64,000 nt of DNA from Nocardia sp. BSTN01 (lineage in GTDB: Bacteria; Actinomycetota; Actinomycetes; Mycobacteriales; Mycobacteriaceae): the NCBI RefSeq assembly GCF_015354405.1, contig NZ_JADKYP010000002.1, positions 310,001 through 374,000 of the forward strand, given 5' to 3'. The position numbers and the translations under genes are program-made. Below, piece by piece: positions 19,437 to 27,466 of the stretch. Positions within the stretch are counted from its first letter, which is position 1; each line of letters starts with the position of its first letter. The notes below the pieces were generated by a model. The model was not told where the DNA came from, did no database searches, and was given only the letters and a program-made list of their open reading frames with translations.

Positions 19437-19586
19437 TCATTCGCGGGCGGCGCCCCAATCGGTCAGCGAATGCCTGGCGTGCCGCAGGGCACACCGGAAC
19501 TCCGCCCGGTCACCGCGCGGCGCCACGGTGTCGAACAGGGCGGCCGCCACCGCCGCCACGACCGCGATGATCAGCAGAGTTGTCAT
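19437..19586 (-). CDS. Possible small single-span membrane protein
   Basis: A 49-residue product: a hydrophobic stretch LLIIAVVAAVAAALF at residues 4-18 followed by a charged tail with several Arg, Glu and His. This is the look of a short membrane-anchored peptide with a cytosolic tail. No strong ribosome site is visible before ATG 19586, and an upstream in-frame start would add 17 Trp/Arg/Cys-containing residues. It is convergent with the TPP enzyme, one base apart. It may be real or a chance reading frame in GC-rich DNA. Confidence 0.35.
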   Translation of the reverse strand: MTTLLIIAVVAAVAAALFDTVAPRGDRAEFRCALRHARHSLTDWGAARE

Positions 19587-19645
19587 ATCGGTCAGTCTGC
19601 GACGACCGGCCACGAAGCAACAGAGCCAATACCACATCAGTGGCC

Positions 19646-19687
19646 CGGAAGCCGGGCGTCGGACATGCTGCCGATGCCCGGCTTCCG
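19646..19687. terminator. Long stem-loop between TPP and P450 genes
   Basis: CGGAAGCCGGGC (19646-19657) pairs perfectly with GCCCGGCTTCCG (19676-19687). The stem continues inward through one G-T pair and four more pairs, leaving an 8-base loop (19663-19670). A 17-bp stem is much stronger than expected by chance. It lies 135 bases upstream of the P450 start, so it could stop read-through from the left or act in the P450 leader. Confidence 0.6.
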
Positions 19688-19822
19688 CTGCGCAACCGGC
19701 ACGCGGGTGGGTATCATCGGCCCTCGGACCTCAGATCATGGTTCGGCCCAACGCTTTTGGCCTCACGACTGGTGACGGCCGCCGCCGTCGTCGTCCACCA
19801 CGACCGTTTGGAGTTGTCTTCT

Positions 19823-21091
19823 GTGACCACGCCGCATTCGCTGGAGTCGTCGTCGAACAGGTGCCCCGTGGCACACGATTCACCGATCGCCCCGGACGAA
19901 CGGCGTGTTCCCCTCTACACCGAGGAATTCGCCGCCGACCCGCGCGGCGGATACGACTGGATGCGCGGCCACCACCGCTCCTTCGCTCCCATCGAACTCG
20001 CCCCCGGAGTGCCGGCGACATTGGTGATCGGCTATCAGGCCGCCCTCGGCATTCTCAATGATCCCGAGCATTTCCCGGCCGACCCGCGTACCTGGCAACG
20101 CACCGTACCGGCCGACAGCCCGATTCTGCCGATGCTCGAATGGCGCCCGAACGCGTTGCGCAATACGGGTCCCGAGCACGCGCGTTTTCGCGCCGCCAAC
20201 GTCGCGGCCATCGATCGGGTGGATCTGCACACGGTGCACACCGTCGTCGAGCAGATCGCGATGCCGTTGATCAACTCCTTCAGCGCCGACGGCCATGCCG
20301 ATCTGCTGACCCAATACATCCATCCGCTGGTGTCGGCCAACCTGAACACGATGCTGGGCATCGAGCCGGATATCGCCGAGCGGGTCGCGGCCGGCATGGC
20401 CGCCATTTTCGACGCGACCGGCGACGCGGCCGCGGGCAACCGGATGCTGGCCGCCGCGCTGCAGGAACATACCGATCGCAAGCGCGCCTACCCGGGCGAC
20501 GACATCACCTCGCGGCTGATCGCGCACGACAGCGGTCTCGACGACGAGGAGGTCATCAACCAGCTGGTCAGCCTGTTCGGTGCCGGGATCGAACCGCAGG
20601 TGCATCTGGTCGCCAACGCCCTGCTGCTGATGATGACAGACGAACGGTTCTCCGGAAGCCTGCTCGGTGGCGCGCTGACCACCCGCGACGCGCTGGACTG
20701 GGTGTTGTTCAACAATCCTCCGCTGGTGAACTACTGCGCGAGCTATCCGCGACAGCCGATGCTCATCGAGGACGTGTGGCTGCCCGCCCATCAGCCGGTG
20801 CTGATCGGCATCGCCGCCTGCAACAACGATCCGCAGGTGCGCGAGGGCGACCGCAACGGCAACCGCTCCCATCTGTCGTGGGGCGCCGGGCCGCACGCGT
20901 GCCCGGCCCGGCAGATCGGCTATCTGGTCGCCCAGGATGCCGTCGACCAGCTCCTGGACGCGCTGCCGGATATCGAGCTGGCCGTGCCGGTGAACGAACT
21001 CCGCTGGCGCCCAGGCCCTTTCCACCGCGCCCTGACCGCCCTACCGGTCACCTTCCCGCCCTCGCCGCCATTGCGCGGCGCGCTCGGCTAG
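19823..21091 (+). CDS. Cytochrome P450, conservon-like, ExxR missing
   Basis: A 422-residue P450-fold protein. The heme loop SWGAGPHACPARQIG (about residues 351-365) keeps the axial Cys. The I-helix segment LFGAGIEPQVHLVANAL lacks the usual acid-alcohol pair (A-G-x-D/E-T), and the K-helix region ALDWVLFNNPPLVNYCASYPR has no ExxR. Loss of ExxR is known in the CYP157-type P450s of Streptomyces conservons, which lie beside a histidine-kinase-like protein, roadblock protein and GTPase; none of these partners is in this window. GTG 19823 is chosen because TTGGAG lies 8 bases upstream. The protein may bind heme but its monooxygenase activity is doubtful. Confidence 0.88.
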   Translation: MTTPHSLESSSNRCPVAHDSPIAPDERRVPLYTEEFAADPRGGYDWMRGHHRSFAPIELAPGVPATLVIGYQAALGILNDPEHFPADPRTWQRTVPADSPILPMLEWRPNALRNTGPEHARFRAANVAAIDRVDLHTVHTVVEQIAMPLINSFSADGHADLLTQYIHPLVSANLNTMLGIEPDIAERVAAGMAAIFDATGDAAAGNRMLAAALQEHTDRKRAYPGDDITSRLIAHDSGLDDEEVINQLVSLFGAGIEPQVHLVANALLLMMTDERFSGSLLGGALTTRDALDWVLFNNPPLVNYCASYPRQPMLIEDVWLPAHQPVLIGIAACNNDPQVREGDRNGNRSHLSWGAGPHACPARQIGYLVAQDAVDQLLDALPDIELAVPVNELRWRPGPFHRALTALPVTFPPSPPLRGALG

Positions 21092-21160
21092 CGGGCCCAC
21101 GGCGGCGGAGCGCCGATCCGCTGCCGGACGTGCGGACCGCACGCGGGTTACCGTCGTGAC

Positions 21161-22081
21161 ATGCACACCCTCGTGATGACCGGCGCGACACGCGGAATCG
21201 GCCGGATCGCCGCCCGGGAAATCTTGCGCATCGCACCGGATACGCGACTCCTGATACTGGCCCGCGGCGAGTCCGGGTCGCAGGTGTGCGCGGAACTGTC
21301 CGGCGCGGGCTACGCGGCCTCGCACGTGGAGGCCGATCTCGCCTCGCTGACCGGTATTCGTTCGGCGGCGCGGCGGATCCACGACCTGCTCGATCGCGGT
21401 GAGGTGCCGCCGCTGGCCGGATTCGTCGGCAATGCCGGGATGCAGTACACCGAGGCGACCATCGCGACCGAGGACGGGCTCGAGGCCACCTTCGCCGTCA
21501 ATGTCGTGGCCAACCATCTGCTGCTGCGCCTGCTCGGCGACCGCTTCGTGGTGCCCTCGCGCATCGTGATCACCGTCAGCGACACCCATTTCGGCGACCT
21601 GCGGCACAACCTGGGCATGGTGCCCGGCCCGGTGTGGCACTCCCCCGACGTGCTGGCCCACCCCGGCGCGTTCGCCGATCCGTCGAGTACGGCCGCGGGC
21701 CGCACCGCCTACTCGACGAGCAAACTGGCCATGATCTACCTGGTGCACGAATACGCCCGCCGGCTTCCGGCCGGAATCGACATCCTCTCCTACAACCCGG
21801 GTTTCGTTCCCGGCACCGGATTGACCCGCAACGCCGGGCCGTTGGAGCGCTTCGCCGTCCGCCGGCTCGCACCCGCGCTCACCTGGACGCCGCTGGCGAG
21901 CACGCCGAAGACGGCGGGCCGGCGCCTCGCCGAGGTGGTCACCGGATCCGTCCCGGCCGATTCCGGTAGCTACATCGATCGCTACCGGGTCGCCGAATCG
22001 TCACCGGAGTCCTACGATCCGGCGCGCGAACGCGACGTGTGGGAGTGCGCCGAACGTCTCACCGCCGCGCATCCGGCCTGA
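21161..22081 (+). CDS. SDR-family oxidoreductase (retinol/protochlorophyllide reductase-like)
   Basis: A 306-residue short-chain dehydrogenase with TGATRGIGRIAAREI at residues 7-21, GNAGMQYTEA in place of NNAG, the N of NVVANHLLL, the catalytic Ser in VITVSDTHFG and the Tyr/Lys in YSTSKLAMIYLVHEY (about residue 190). The long loop between Ser and Tyr (DLRHNLGMVPGPVWH and so on) is typical of protochlorophyllide/retinol-type SDRs acting on bulky lipophilic substrates. No partner gene is obvious; an F420 enzyme follows 49 bases later on the same strand and may be co-transcribed. Confidence 0.9.
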   Translation: MHTLVMTGATRGIGRIAAREILRIAPDTRLLILARGESGSQVCAELSGAGYAASHVEADLASLTGIRSAARRIHDLLDRGEVPPLAGFVGNAGMQYTEATIATEDGLEATFAVNVVANHLLLRLLGDRFVVPSRIVITVSDTHFGDLRHNLGMVPGPVWHSPDVLAHPGAFADPSSTAAGRTAYSTSKLAMIYLVHEYARRLPAGIDILSYNPGFVPGTGLTRNAGPLERFAVRRLAPALTWTPLASTPKTAGRRLAEVVTGSVPADSGSYIDRYRVAESSPESYDPARERDVWECAERLTAAHPA

Positions 22082-22090
22082 GCCGGCGCA

Positions 22091-22123
22091 CCTTCCGCTA
22101 GCGTGATGCCACCGAACGGAAGG
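22091..22123 (+). promoter_or_regulatory. Inverted repeat covering the ribosome site
   Basis: CCTTCCG (22091-22097) is complementary to CGGAAGG (22117-22123). The right arm contains the GGAAGG ribosome site of the GTG at 22131. Pairing would hide that site and lower translation. Seven base pairs with a 19-base loop is only moderately stable, so this may be chance. Confidence 0.3.
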
Positions 22124-22130
22124 ATCACCG

Positions 22131-23144
22131 GTGAAAGTGCATCTGCAGGTGGAGGGTTCGCCGCTGCGCGCCCGGGACAGCGCTCGCGCGATCGCCGCGC
22201 TCGGCGCCGACGGCATCTTCTCCTTCGAGGGCCCGCACGACGTGTTCGTGCCGCTGGTTCTCGCCGCGGCGGAAACCGATCTGCACCTGATGACCAATGT
22301 CGCCATCGCCGGGCCGCGCAGTCCGCTGCATCTGGCGCACACCGCCTACGATCTGCAGGCGCTCAGCGGCGGACGGTTCCGGCTGGGGCTGGGGTCGCAG
22401 ATCCGGGTGCACATCGAGAAGCGTTACGGCAGCCGGTGGGAACGTCCGGCCCGGCGCACCGGGGAATCGGTGGCGGCGGTGAAGGCCATCCTCGCCGCCT
22501 GGGAAGGCCACGCGCCCTTGGATTTCCGAGGCGAATTCTTCACCCATACGCTGATGCCGCCGACCTTCGATCCGGGCCCGAATCCGTTCGGGCCGCCGCC
22601 GGTGCTGATGGGCGCGCTCGGCCCGGTGATGACCCGGACCGCCGCCGAGGTGGCGGACGGACTGCTGGTCATGCCGTTCAACAGCGCCACGCATTTCACC
22701 GGGCGCACGGTGCCGGCGCTGCGGCGCGGGCTGGCCGAATCGGGCCGCACACTCGACGAATTCGAGGTGGTCGCCCAGGCCATGGTCGCTCTCGGCCGTA
22801 CCGCCGGCGAGCTCGCCGCCGCGGTCGACGCGGTCGCGCGGCTCATCGCCTTCTACGCCTCCACCCCGGCCTACCGCCCGGTCCTCGACGCCGAGGGCTG
22901 GGGTGAGGTGCAACCCGAACTCAACGCGCTGTCGAAGCGGGGCCGCTACGCCGAGATGCGGGCGCTGATCACCGAGCCGATGGTCCGCACCATCGCCCTG
23001 GTCGGCTCGCCTGCCGACTGCGCGGCGCAGGCTCATGCCCGCTTCGGCGACTATGCCCGCGACATCTGCTGTTACTTCCCGGGTTACGACCCCGCCGCCG
23101 GTGACGTGGCCGAGTTCGTGGCCCGGTTGCAGTCCTCGGAGTAA
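22131..23144 (+). CDS. F420-dependent LLM-class oxidoreductase (TIGR03617 type)
   Basis: A 337-residue luciferase-like TIM-barrel enzyme. Family features include FSFEGPHDVFVPLVLAAA near residue 38, VAIAGPRSPLHLAHTAYDLQ, GGRFRLGLGSQIRVHIEKRYG and PPPVLMGALGPVM. The segment G-L-G-S-Q-I-R-x-H-I-E-K-R-Y-G is characteristic of the TIGR03617 subgroup, predicted to use coenzyme F420. GTG 22131 has GGAAGG 8-13 bases upstream. It is the second F420-type enzyme in the window, consistent with a Mycobacteriales genome where F420 is abundant. The substrate is unknown. Confidence 0.9.
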   Translation: MKVHLQVEGSPLRARDSARAIAALGADGIFSFEGPHDVFVPLVLAAAETDLHLMTNVAIAGPRSPLHLAHTAYDLQALSGGRFRLGLGSQIRVHIEKRYGSRWERPARRTGESVAAVKAILAAWEGHAPLDFRGEFFTHTLMPPTFDPGPNPFGPPPVLMGALGPVMTRTAAEVADGLLVMPFNSATHFTGRTVPALRRGLAESGRTLDEFEVVAQAMVALGRTAGELAAAVDAVARLIAFYASTPAYRPVLDAEGWGEVQPELNALSKRGRYAEMRALITEPMVRTIALVGSPADCAAQAHARFGDYARDICCYFPGYDPAAGDVAEFVARLQSSE

Positions 23145-23170
23145 CGAACAGAAATCTACTTCTCATTCAA

Positions 23171-23203
23171 TGGAAACTGGATTCTCACATGACTACTATG
23201 TGA
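23171..23203. promoter_or_regulatory. Possible operator upstream of MFS gene
   Basis: TCACAT (23185-23190) and ATGTGA (23198-23203) form a 6-bp inverted repeat with a 7-base spacer in an unusually AT-rich patch. It overlaps a poor match (23171-23187, ending ATTCTCA) to the inverted repeat found in front of the catabolic genes at 54-61 kb. The position 63 bases before the transporter start suits an operator; the evidence is modest. Confidence 0.35.
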
Positions 23204-23265
23204 TTCACCGCACTCAGGCCGCAGCGAGCCGACGCACGGGTGGCGGTGAAGGAGAAGAACTACCC

Positions 23266-24918
23266 ATGGCAACCGCGACCACCAGCGTCGACAGCCCCGA
23301 TGACAACGACACCGGACGCCTGGAAAACGCCTCCACGCTCCGTGTCGTTCTCATCATCGTGGCGATCGTCGCGAGCACCGAGATCGTCCCGTTCCATTTC
23401 ACGTTCATCAGTCTCAGCGCCCGCTTCATCGGCGAATCCTTCCCCGAGCAGAGCGCCGGCCAGCTGACCTGGCTGACCACGCTGTACTCACTGATCGGCG
23501 GCGTAGCGGTACCGGTCTTCGGCAAATTGTCCGATCTGGTCGGCAAGAAGAAGATCATCCTGTTCTGCCTGCTGCTGTCGATCCTGGGCTGCCTCATCGA
23601 CGCGCTGACCTCGAACTGGACGCTGATGCTGCTCGGGCGCGGACTACAGGGGCTGGCCTTCCCCGCGATCTTCGTGTCCTACGGCCTGATCCGCGATCTC
23701 GCACCGCGCCGCCATCTGAACATGGCGATCGCACTCGCGGGCGGCGGCACCGGTGTCGGCGCGATCCTGGGTCCGGTGATCGGCGGTGTCCTCACCGACC
23801 ACTACAGCTGGCGTTCACTGTTCTGGTTCTGCGTGATCTGGACCGTGGTGACGATTCTGCCGCTCGCGCTGTTCGTTCCGGAGACAAAGCTGCGCGCCAA
23901 GGTCAAGATCGATCTGCTCGGCGCGGTGCTGCTCGGCGCCGGTATCGCCGGTGTGCTCATCTACCTCAGCAACGGCGCCACCTGGGGCTGGGGTGAACTG
24001 TCGGCCCTGGCCTGGCTCATCGGCGGCGTGGTCCTGCTGGTGGCGTTCTACGTGTGGGAGCTGATCACCCCGGAACCGATCATGGATCCGAAGTTGTTGC
24101 GGGCCCCGCGCTTCACCGGAATTCTCGCCGCGGCCTTCCTGTCCGTGGGCGTCATGCAGGGCCTGTCCTACGCGATGGGCTATCTCGCGGAGACACCCGG
24201 TGGGGCCGAGGGCGAGGCGATCAAGAAGCAGATCGTCGACGGTGCGGCCGCCGAAGCCGCCAAGCAGGCCTCCGAGCAGATGCACATCCAGGTCCCCACA
24301 TCGGCTGTCACCCAGTACTTCTCGGTGGAGGGCACCCTGCCCGGTTTCGGTCTGACACTGCTGCAGTTCACCGTGCAGGCCATGCTGGGCCTGGCGCTGG
24401 TGTACGTGCTCGTCGCCCCGGTGTGCGGCTGGATGTCGACCCGGATCGGGTTGCTCAAGCCCTACCTCGCCTCGACCATCGCGTTCGTGATCGGCTGCCT
24501 GCTCTTCGCCCGTTTCCACGACAGCGTGTGGCAGATGGCATTGATCGCCCTGATCATCGGTGTCGGCGCGGGAGCGTATCTGGGCACCCTGCCCAATATG
24601 GTGGTGGAGGCGGTGCCGCAGGAACAGCAGGGCATCAGCGCCGGAATGTACGGCGCCTTCAACAGTTTCGGCACCGCGGCCGCCACCGCCGCCGTCGCAG
24701 CGGTCATGTCGGCCAATCCGCTGATTCTGCACATCAACGCTCCCGGACACGTCGAGGAACGTAAACTGAACACCGGTCCGTTGGCGCAGCTGCCGGACGG
24801 CGCCGCGTATACGAACATCTTCTACGTGTTCGCCGGCGCGTCGGCCGTCGCCTTCGTCCTGGCGCTGCTGTTGCTGCGCTACTACAACCGGCCGAGCACC
24901 GGAGGTACCGCCCACTGA
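23266..24918 (+). CDS. MFS drug/metabolite exporter, DHA2 (14-TM) type
   Basis: A 550-residue major facilitator. Hydrophobic segments begin at residue 25 (LRVVLIIVAIVAS). The A-motif GKLSDLVGKKK follows TM2, GRGLQGLAFPAIFVSYGLIRD and GGGTGVGAILGPVIGG match motifs B and C of drug:H+ antiporters, and the segment count (about 14) fits DHA2. A polar loop of about 65 residues near the middle (ETPGGAEGEAIKK to VTQYFSVEG) is longer than usual and probably extracellular. ATG 23266 is backed by GAAGGAG. It precedes a mycofactocin-type SDR by 52 bases, so the two may export and oxidise related compounds. The substrate is unknown. Confidence 0.92.
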   Translation: MATATTSVDSPDDNDTGRLENASTLRVVLIIVAIVASTEIVPFHFTFISLSARFIGESFPEQSAGQLTWLTTLYSLIGGVAVPVFGKLSDLVGKKKIILFCLLLSILGCLIDALTSNWTLMLLGRGLQGLAFPAIFVSYGLIRDLAPRRHLNMAIALAGGGTGVGAILGPVIGGVLTDHYSWRSLFWFCVIWTVVTILPLALFVPETKLRAKVKIDLLGAVLLGAGIAGVLIYLSNGATWGWGELSALAWLIGGVVLLVAFYVWELITPEPIMDPKLLRAPRFTGILAAAFLSVGVMQGLSYAMGYLAETPGGAEGEAIKKQIVDGAAAEAAKQASEQMHIQVPTSAVTQYFSVEGTLPGFGLTLLQFTVQAMLGLALVYVLVAPVCGWMSTRIGLLKPYLASTIAFVIGCLLFARFHDSVWQMALIALIIGVGAGAYLGTLPNMVVEAVPQEQQGISAGMYGAFNSFGTAAATAAVAAVMSANPLILHINAPGHVEERKLNTGPLAQLPDGAAYTNIFYVFAGASAVAFVLALLLLRYYNRPSTGGTAH

Positions 24919-24970
24919 GTCGAAACCCGTTCGCGCCATGGGTATTCCGCATCGGGCCACAGGAGGGCAC

Positions 24971-25792
24971 ATGACCGGCAGACTCGCCGACCGCGTCGCA
25001 TTCGTCACCGGGGCCGCCCGCGGGCAGGGCCGCGCACACGCGGTGCGGATGGCGCGCGAGGGCGCCGACATCATCGCGGTCGACATCGCGGGACCGCTAC
25101 CGCCCTGTGTCCCTTACGATTCCGCGACCGGTGCGGATCTGGCCGAGACGGTCCGCCTCGTGGAGGCGACCGGCCGGCGGATCCGCGCCGCGGCGGTCGA
25201 CACCCGCGACCTCGACGGCCTGCGCAAGACCGTCGACGAGGGGGTGGGCGAATTCGGGCGCCTCGACGTCGTGGTGGCCAATGCCGGGATCGCGGTCCCG
25301 GAGCCGTGGGACGCGATCACCCCGCAGTCCTTCCGCGACGTCATCGACATCAATGTGACCGGCACGTGGAATACCGTCGCCGTCGCGGCGCCGCATCTCG
25401 TCGAGGGCGGGCGCGGCGGGTCCATCGTGCTGATCAGCTCGGCGGCGGGGATCAAGATGCAGCCGTTCATGGTGCACTACACCGCCAGCAAGCACGCGGT
25501 CGCCGGAATGGCCCGCGCGCTGGCGGCCGAACTCGGCAGGCACGCCATCCGCGTGAACAGCGTGCATCCGGGGCCGGTGAATTCGGCGATGGGAACCGGC
25601 GAGATGGTGACCCGGCTGGGCGCCGCCATGGAGACCAATCCGCAACTGGCCCACATGATGACGCCGTTCCTGCCGACATGGGTACTCGAACCGGAGGACA
25701 TCGCCGACACCGTCTGCTGGCTGGCCTCCGACGAATCGCGGTATCTCACCGCGGCGGCGATCCCGGTGGATCAGGGCAGCACCCAGTACTGA
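24971..25792 (+). CDS. Mycofactocin-type SDR oxidoreductase
   Basis: A 273-residue SDR with the marks of mycofactocin-associated dehydrogenases: the cofactor loop TGAARGQGRAHAVRMAREGADI, the insert VDIAGPLPPCVPYDSAT and VDTRDLDGL. The catalytic residues are Ser in VLISSAAGIKMQP and Tyr/Lys in YTASKHAVAGMARAL. Such enzymes hold NAD(H) permanently and pass electrons to the peptide-derived cofactor mycofactocin. The perfect AGGAGGG four bases before ATG 24971 decides the start. The biosynthesis genes themselves are not in the window. Family assignment is strong, alcohol substrate unknown. Confidence 0.92.
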   Translation: MTGRLADRVAFVTGAARGQGRAHAVRMAREGADIIAVDIAGPLPPCVPYDSATGADLAETVRLVEATGRRIRAAAVDTRDLDGLRKTVDEGVGEFGRLDVVVANAGIAVPEPWDAITPQSFRDVIDINVTGTWNTVAVAAPHLVEGGRGGSIVLISSAAGIKMQPFMVHYTASKHAVAGMARALAAELGRHAIRVNSVHPGPVNSAMGTGEMVTRLGAAMETNPQLAHMMTPFLPTWVLEPEDIADTVCWLASDESRYLTAAAIPVDQGSTQY

Positions 25793-25811
25793 AGTGGTTG
25801 GGAGAGAACAG

Positions 25812-26252
25812 ATGAGCGACTTCGACAGCAGCGGACCGACCCCGCGACTCACCGCGGCGCTGTGCCACGCGGCGCAACTGCTCGGCGACGAGGTGCGCGC
25901 CGTCCTGCTGCACAGCCCCCGTCCGGTATTCCTGTTCTACCTGGCCCAGACCTTCGACCAGCTCGAGGCCGACCTGTCCTCCGGGCGCCCGCCCGGCCCG
26001 GCGACCCCGGCCCAGCAGCTGTGCCTGCATCTGATGCTGGCTCACGCGCAAGCGCGGGTGCCGGCGGAGGACCTGTCCCGGGCACGGCGCCGGCTGCTGC
26101 GCCACGACACCGGCGATATCCTGTCCGAGGTGCGCGCGGTCGCCGGAAGGTCCGGTGGCCGTTACGATTTCATCGCACTGGGTGATGTGCTGGCCGCGGG
26201 CGGAATGGGCGCCTTCTTCGCACCGTTCGAGCCCTCCGACCTGGCCGCCTGA
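25812..26252 (+). CDS. Hypothetical protein, 146 residues
   Basis: I do not recognise this protein. It is 146 residues, largely helical and hydrophilic, with no signal peptide, no Cys and no clear membrane segment: TAALCHAAQLLGDEVRAVLL, a Pro-rich turn SSGRPPGPATPAQQ, then RARRRLLRHDTGDILSEVRAV and a Gly-rich end. ATG 25812 has GGAGAG 6-11 bases upstream, 19 bases after the SDR stop, so it is probably in the same operon as the transporter and SDR. It is followed by a P450 remnant, and before that deletion it may have been part of a P450 operon. Confidence 0.7.
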   Translation: MSDFDSSGPTPRLTAALCHAAQLLGDEVRAVLLHSPRPVFLFYLAQTFDQLEADLSSGRPPGPATPAQQLCLHLMLAHAQARVPAEDLSRARRRLLRHDTGDILSEVRAVAGRSGGRYDFIALGDVLAAGGMGAFFAPFEPSDLAA

Positions 26253-26267
26253 ACCCGGGCGTACGCG

Positions 26268-26594
26268 ATGTCCGCCGACCGGCCGGGCACGTCCCGGCGA
26301 CGCTTCCACGCACTCGACGTCTCCGATACGGTTTTCTGGCGCAACGACTTCCGGACCCGGGACCGGACGTTCGCGACGTTGCGATCGGAACCCGGGCTGA
26401 GCTGGCATCCGCCCGTCGAGTCGATCTTCCCGCACGAGGAGCGCGGCTACTGGGCGGTCACCCGCCACGCCGACATCGCGCACGTCAGCCGCCATCCGGT
26501 TCACGGTGCTGCTCGGCTCGGCCGGCAACGACACCACTATGTGCACAGAGATTTCGTGCACGGCATCAAACGCCTGCCGCTCAGGCTGCGTTGA
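26268..26594 (+). pseudogene. Cytochrome P450 remnant (N-terminus joined to I-helix)
   Basis: The first ~75 codons read as a P450 N-terminus of the CYP125/CYP142 style: FHALDVSDTVFW, RDRTFATLRSEPGLSWHPP, GYWAVTRHADIAHVSRHP. Directly afterwards, in another frame, comes FTVLLGSAGNDTT (from about 26500), the I-helix oxygen-binding motif that should lie about 150-180 residues later. After it the sequence is degenerate and no heme-Cys loop is present. So the middle of the gene was deleted out of frame at about 26495-26500 and the 3' half is lost. It can make no active enzyme. Confidence 0.75.
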
Positions 26595-26607
26595 CCACCG
26601 ACGCGGC

Positions 26608-27177
26608 TCAGCTGCCGGATTCGCGGCTGAGCCCGCGCATCAGCAGACCCCAGGCCCGCCGCGCGGTGGCCTGACGCGCCGGAAGTTCGGTTTTGATGAG
26701 CACGGCCGCCAGCATGGCCAGCGCGGTCACGACATCCTCGGCGGTGAGTTCCGGGCGCAGCGAGCCGCGCAGATCGGTATCGGTCAGTTTGGCGCCGATC
26801 AGGTCGACGAGCCGGCGCGACACCTCGAACAGCCGCGGATCGTCGAAACCGGTGGGGTCGATGGTGGCGATGAATCCGGCCGAGACCGCGATCTGGTCGA
26901 CGATGAAATCCAGCAGATCCACCGCCGTGGTCCCCGGCCGATTCGCCACCTGCTCGATCTCGACGATGTTGTCGTCGAACACCGCAAGAATCATCGATTC
27001 ACGGGTCGGGAAATGCCGGTACAGCACGCCGGGACCCACTCCCGCCGCGCGCGCGATCGAGTTCAGCGGCGCGTCGAAGCCGTTCTCGGCGAACACCTCC
27101 CGCGCCGCGCGAACCAACGCCCGTCGGTTCGCCGCAGCGGCCTTCGGCCCTCGATTGGCCCGGGGTGACGCGGTCAT
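26608..27177 (-). CDS. TetR-family transcriptional regulator
   Basis: A 189-residue TetR regulator. DNA-binding domain at residues 15-62: ALVRAAREVFAENGFDAPLNSIARAAGVGPGVLYRHFPTRESM. The ligand domain has the DLLDFIVDQIAVSAGF and LFEVSRRLVDLIGAKL helices of the SbtR-like group. ATG 27177 starts just before the basic MTASPRANRG arm. It is divergent from the cholesterol-oxidase gene; the 290-base gap contains a 24-bp inverted repeat, so it may control that gene and itself. It is convergent with the P450 remnant. Confidence 0.9.
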   Translation of the reverse strand: MTASPRANRGPKAAAANRRALVRAAREVFAENGFDAPLNSIARAAGVGPGVLYRHFPTRESMILAVFDDNIVEIEQVANRPGTTAVDLLDFIVDQIAVSAGFIATIDPTGFDDPRLFEVSRRLVDLIGAKLTDTDLRGSLRPELTAEDVVTALAMLAAVLIKTELPARQATARRAWGLLMRGLSRESGS

Positions 27178-27346
27178 CTGATCGACGTTACCGCACGCGT
27201 TCGGCGACTCGACACGGCGGACGGATGCCGCCATCCGCGCCCGGTGCCCTTCGGCGCGTGCGGATTTCACGACATCGAACCCCGGCCACCTCGATTGGAA
27301 CAAGTTGCAGTTGACGAGACGGGTCCGGTCGTACACACTGCCCTAG

Positions 27347-27370
27347 CAACCGGAGACAGTTGTCCGGTTG
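27347..27370. promoter_or_regulatory. 24-bp inverted-repeat operator before cholesterol oxidase
   Basis: CAACCGGA (27347-27354) and TCCGGTTG (27363-27370) are perfect 8-bp arms with an 8-base spacer, about 97 bases upstream of the oxidase ATG and 170 bases upstream of the TetR gene. Size and symmetry suit a TetR dimer. The rest of the 290-base intergenic region shows only TTGACG at 27311-27316 as a possible -35 element. Confidence 0.6.
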
Positions 27371-27466
27371 GTTTAGGTCACACTCGCCGGGCACGCACCC
27401 TGTTTTCGCGTCCGAGGCGAACCGCGCGACCGATGTTACGTACCTGTAGGTCTTGATGGAGAGTGC

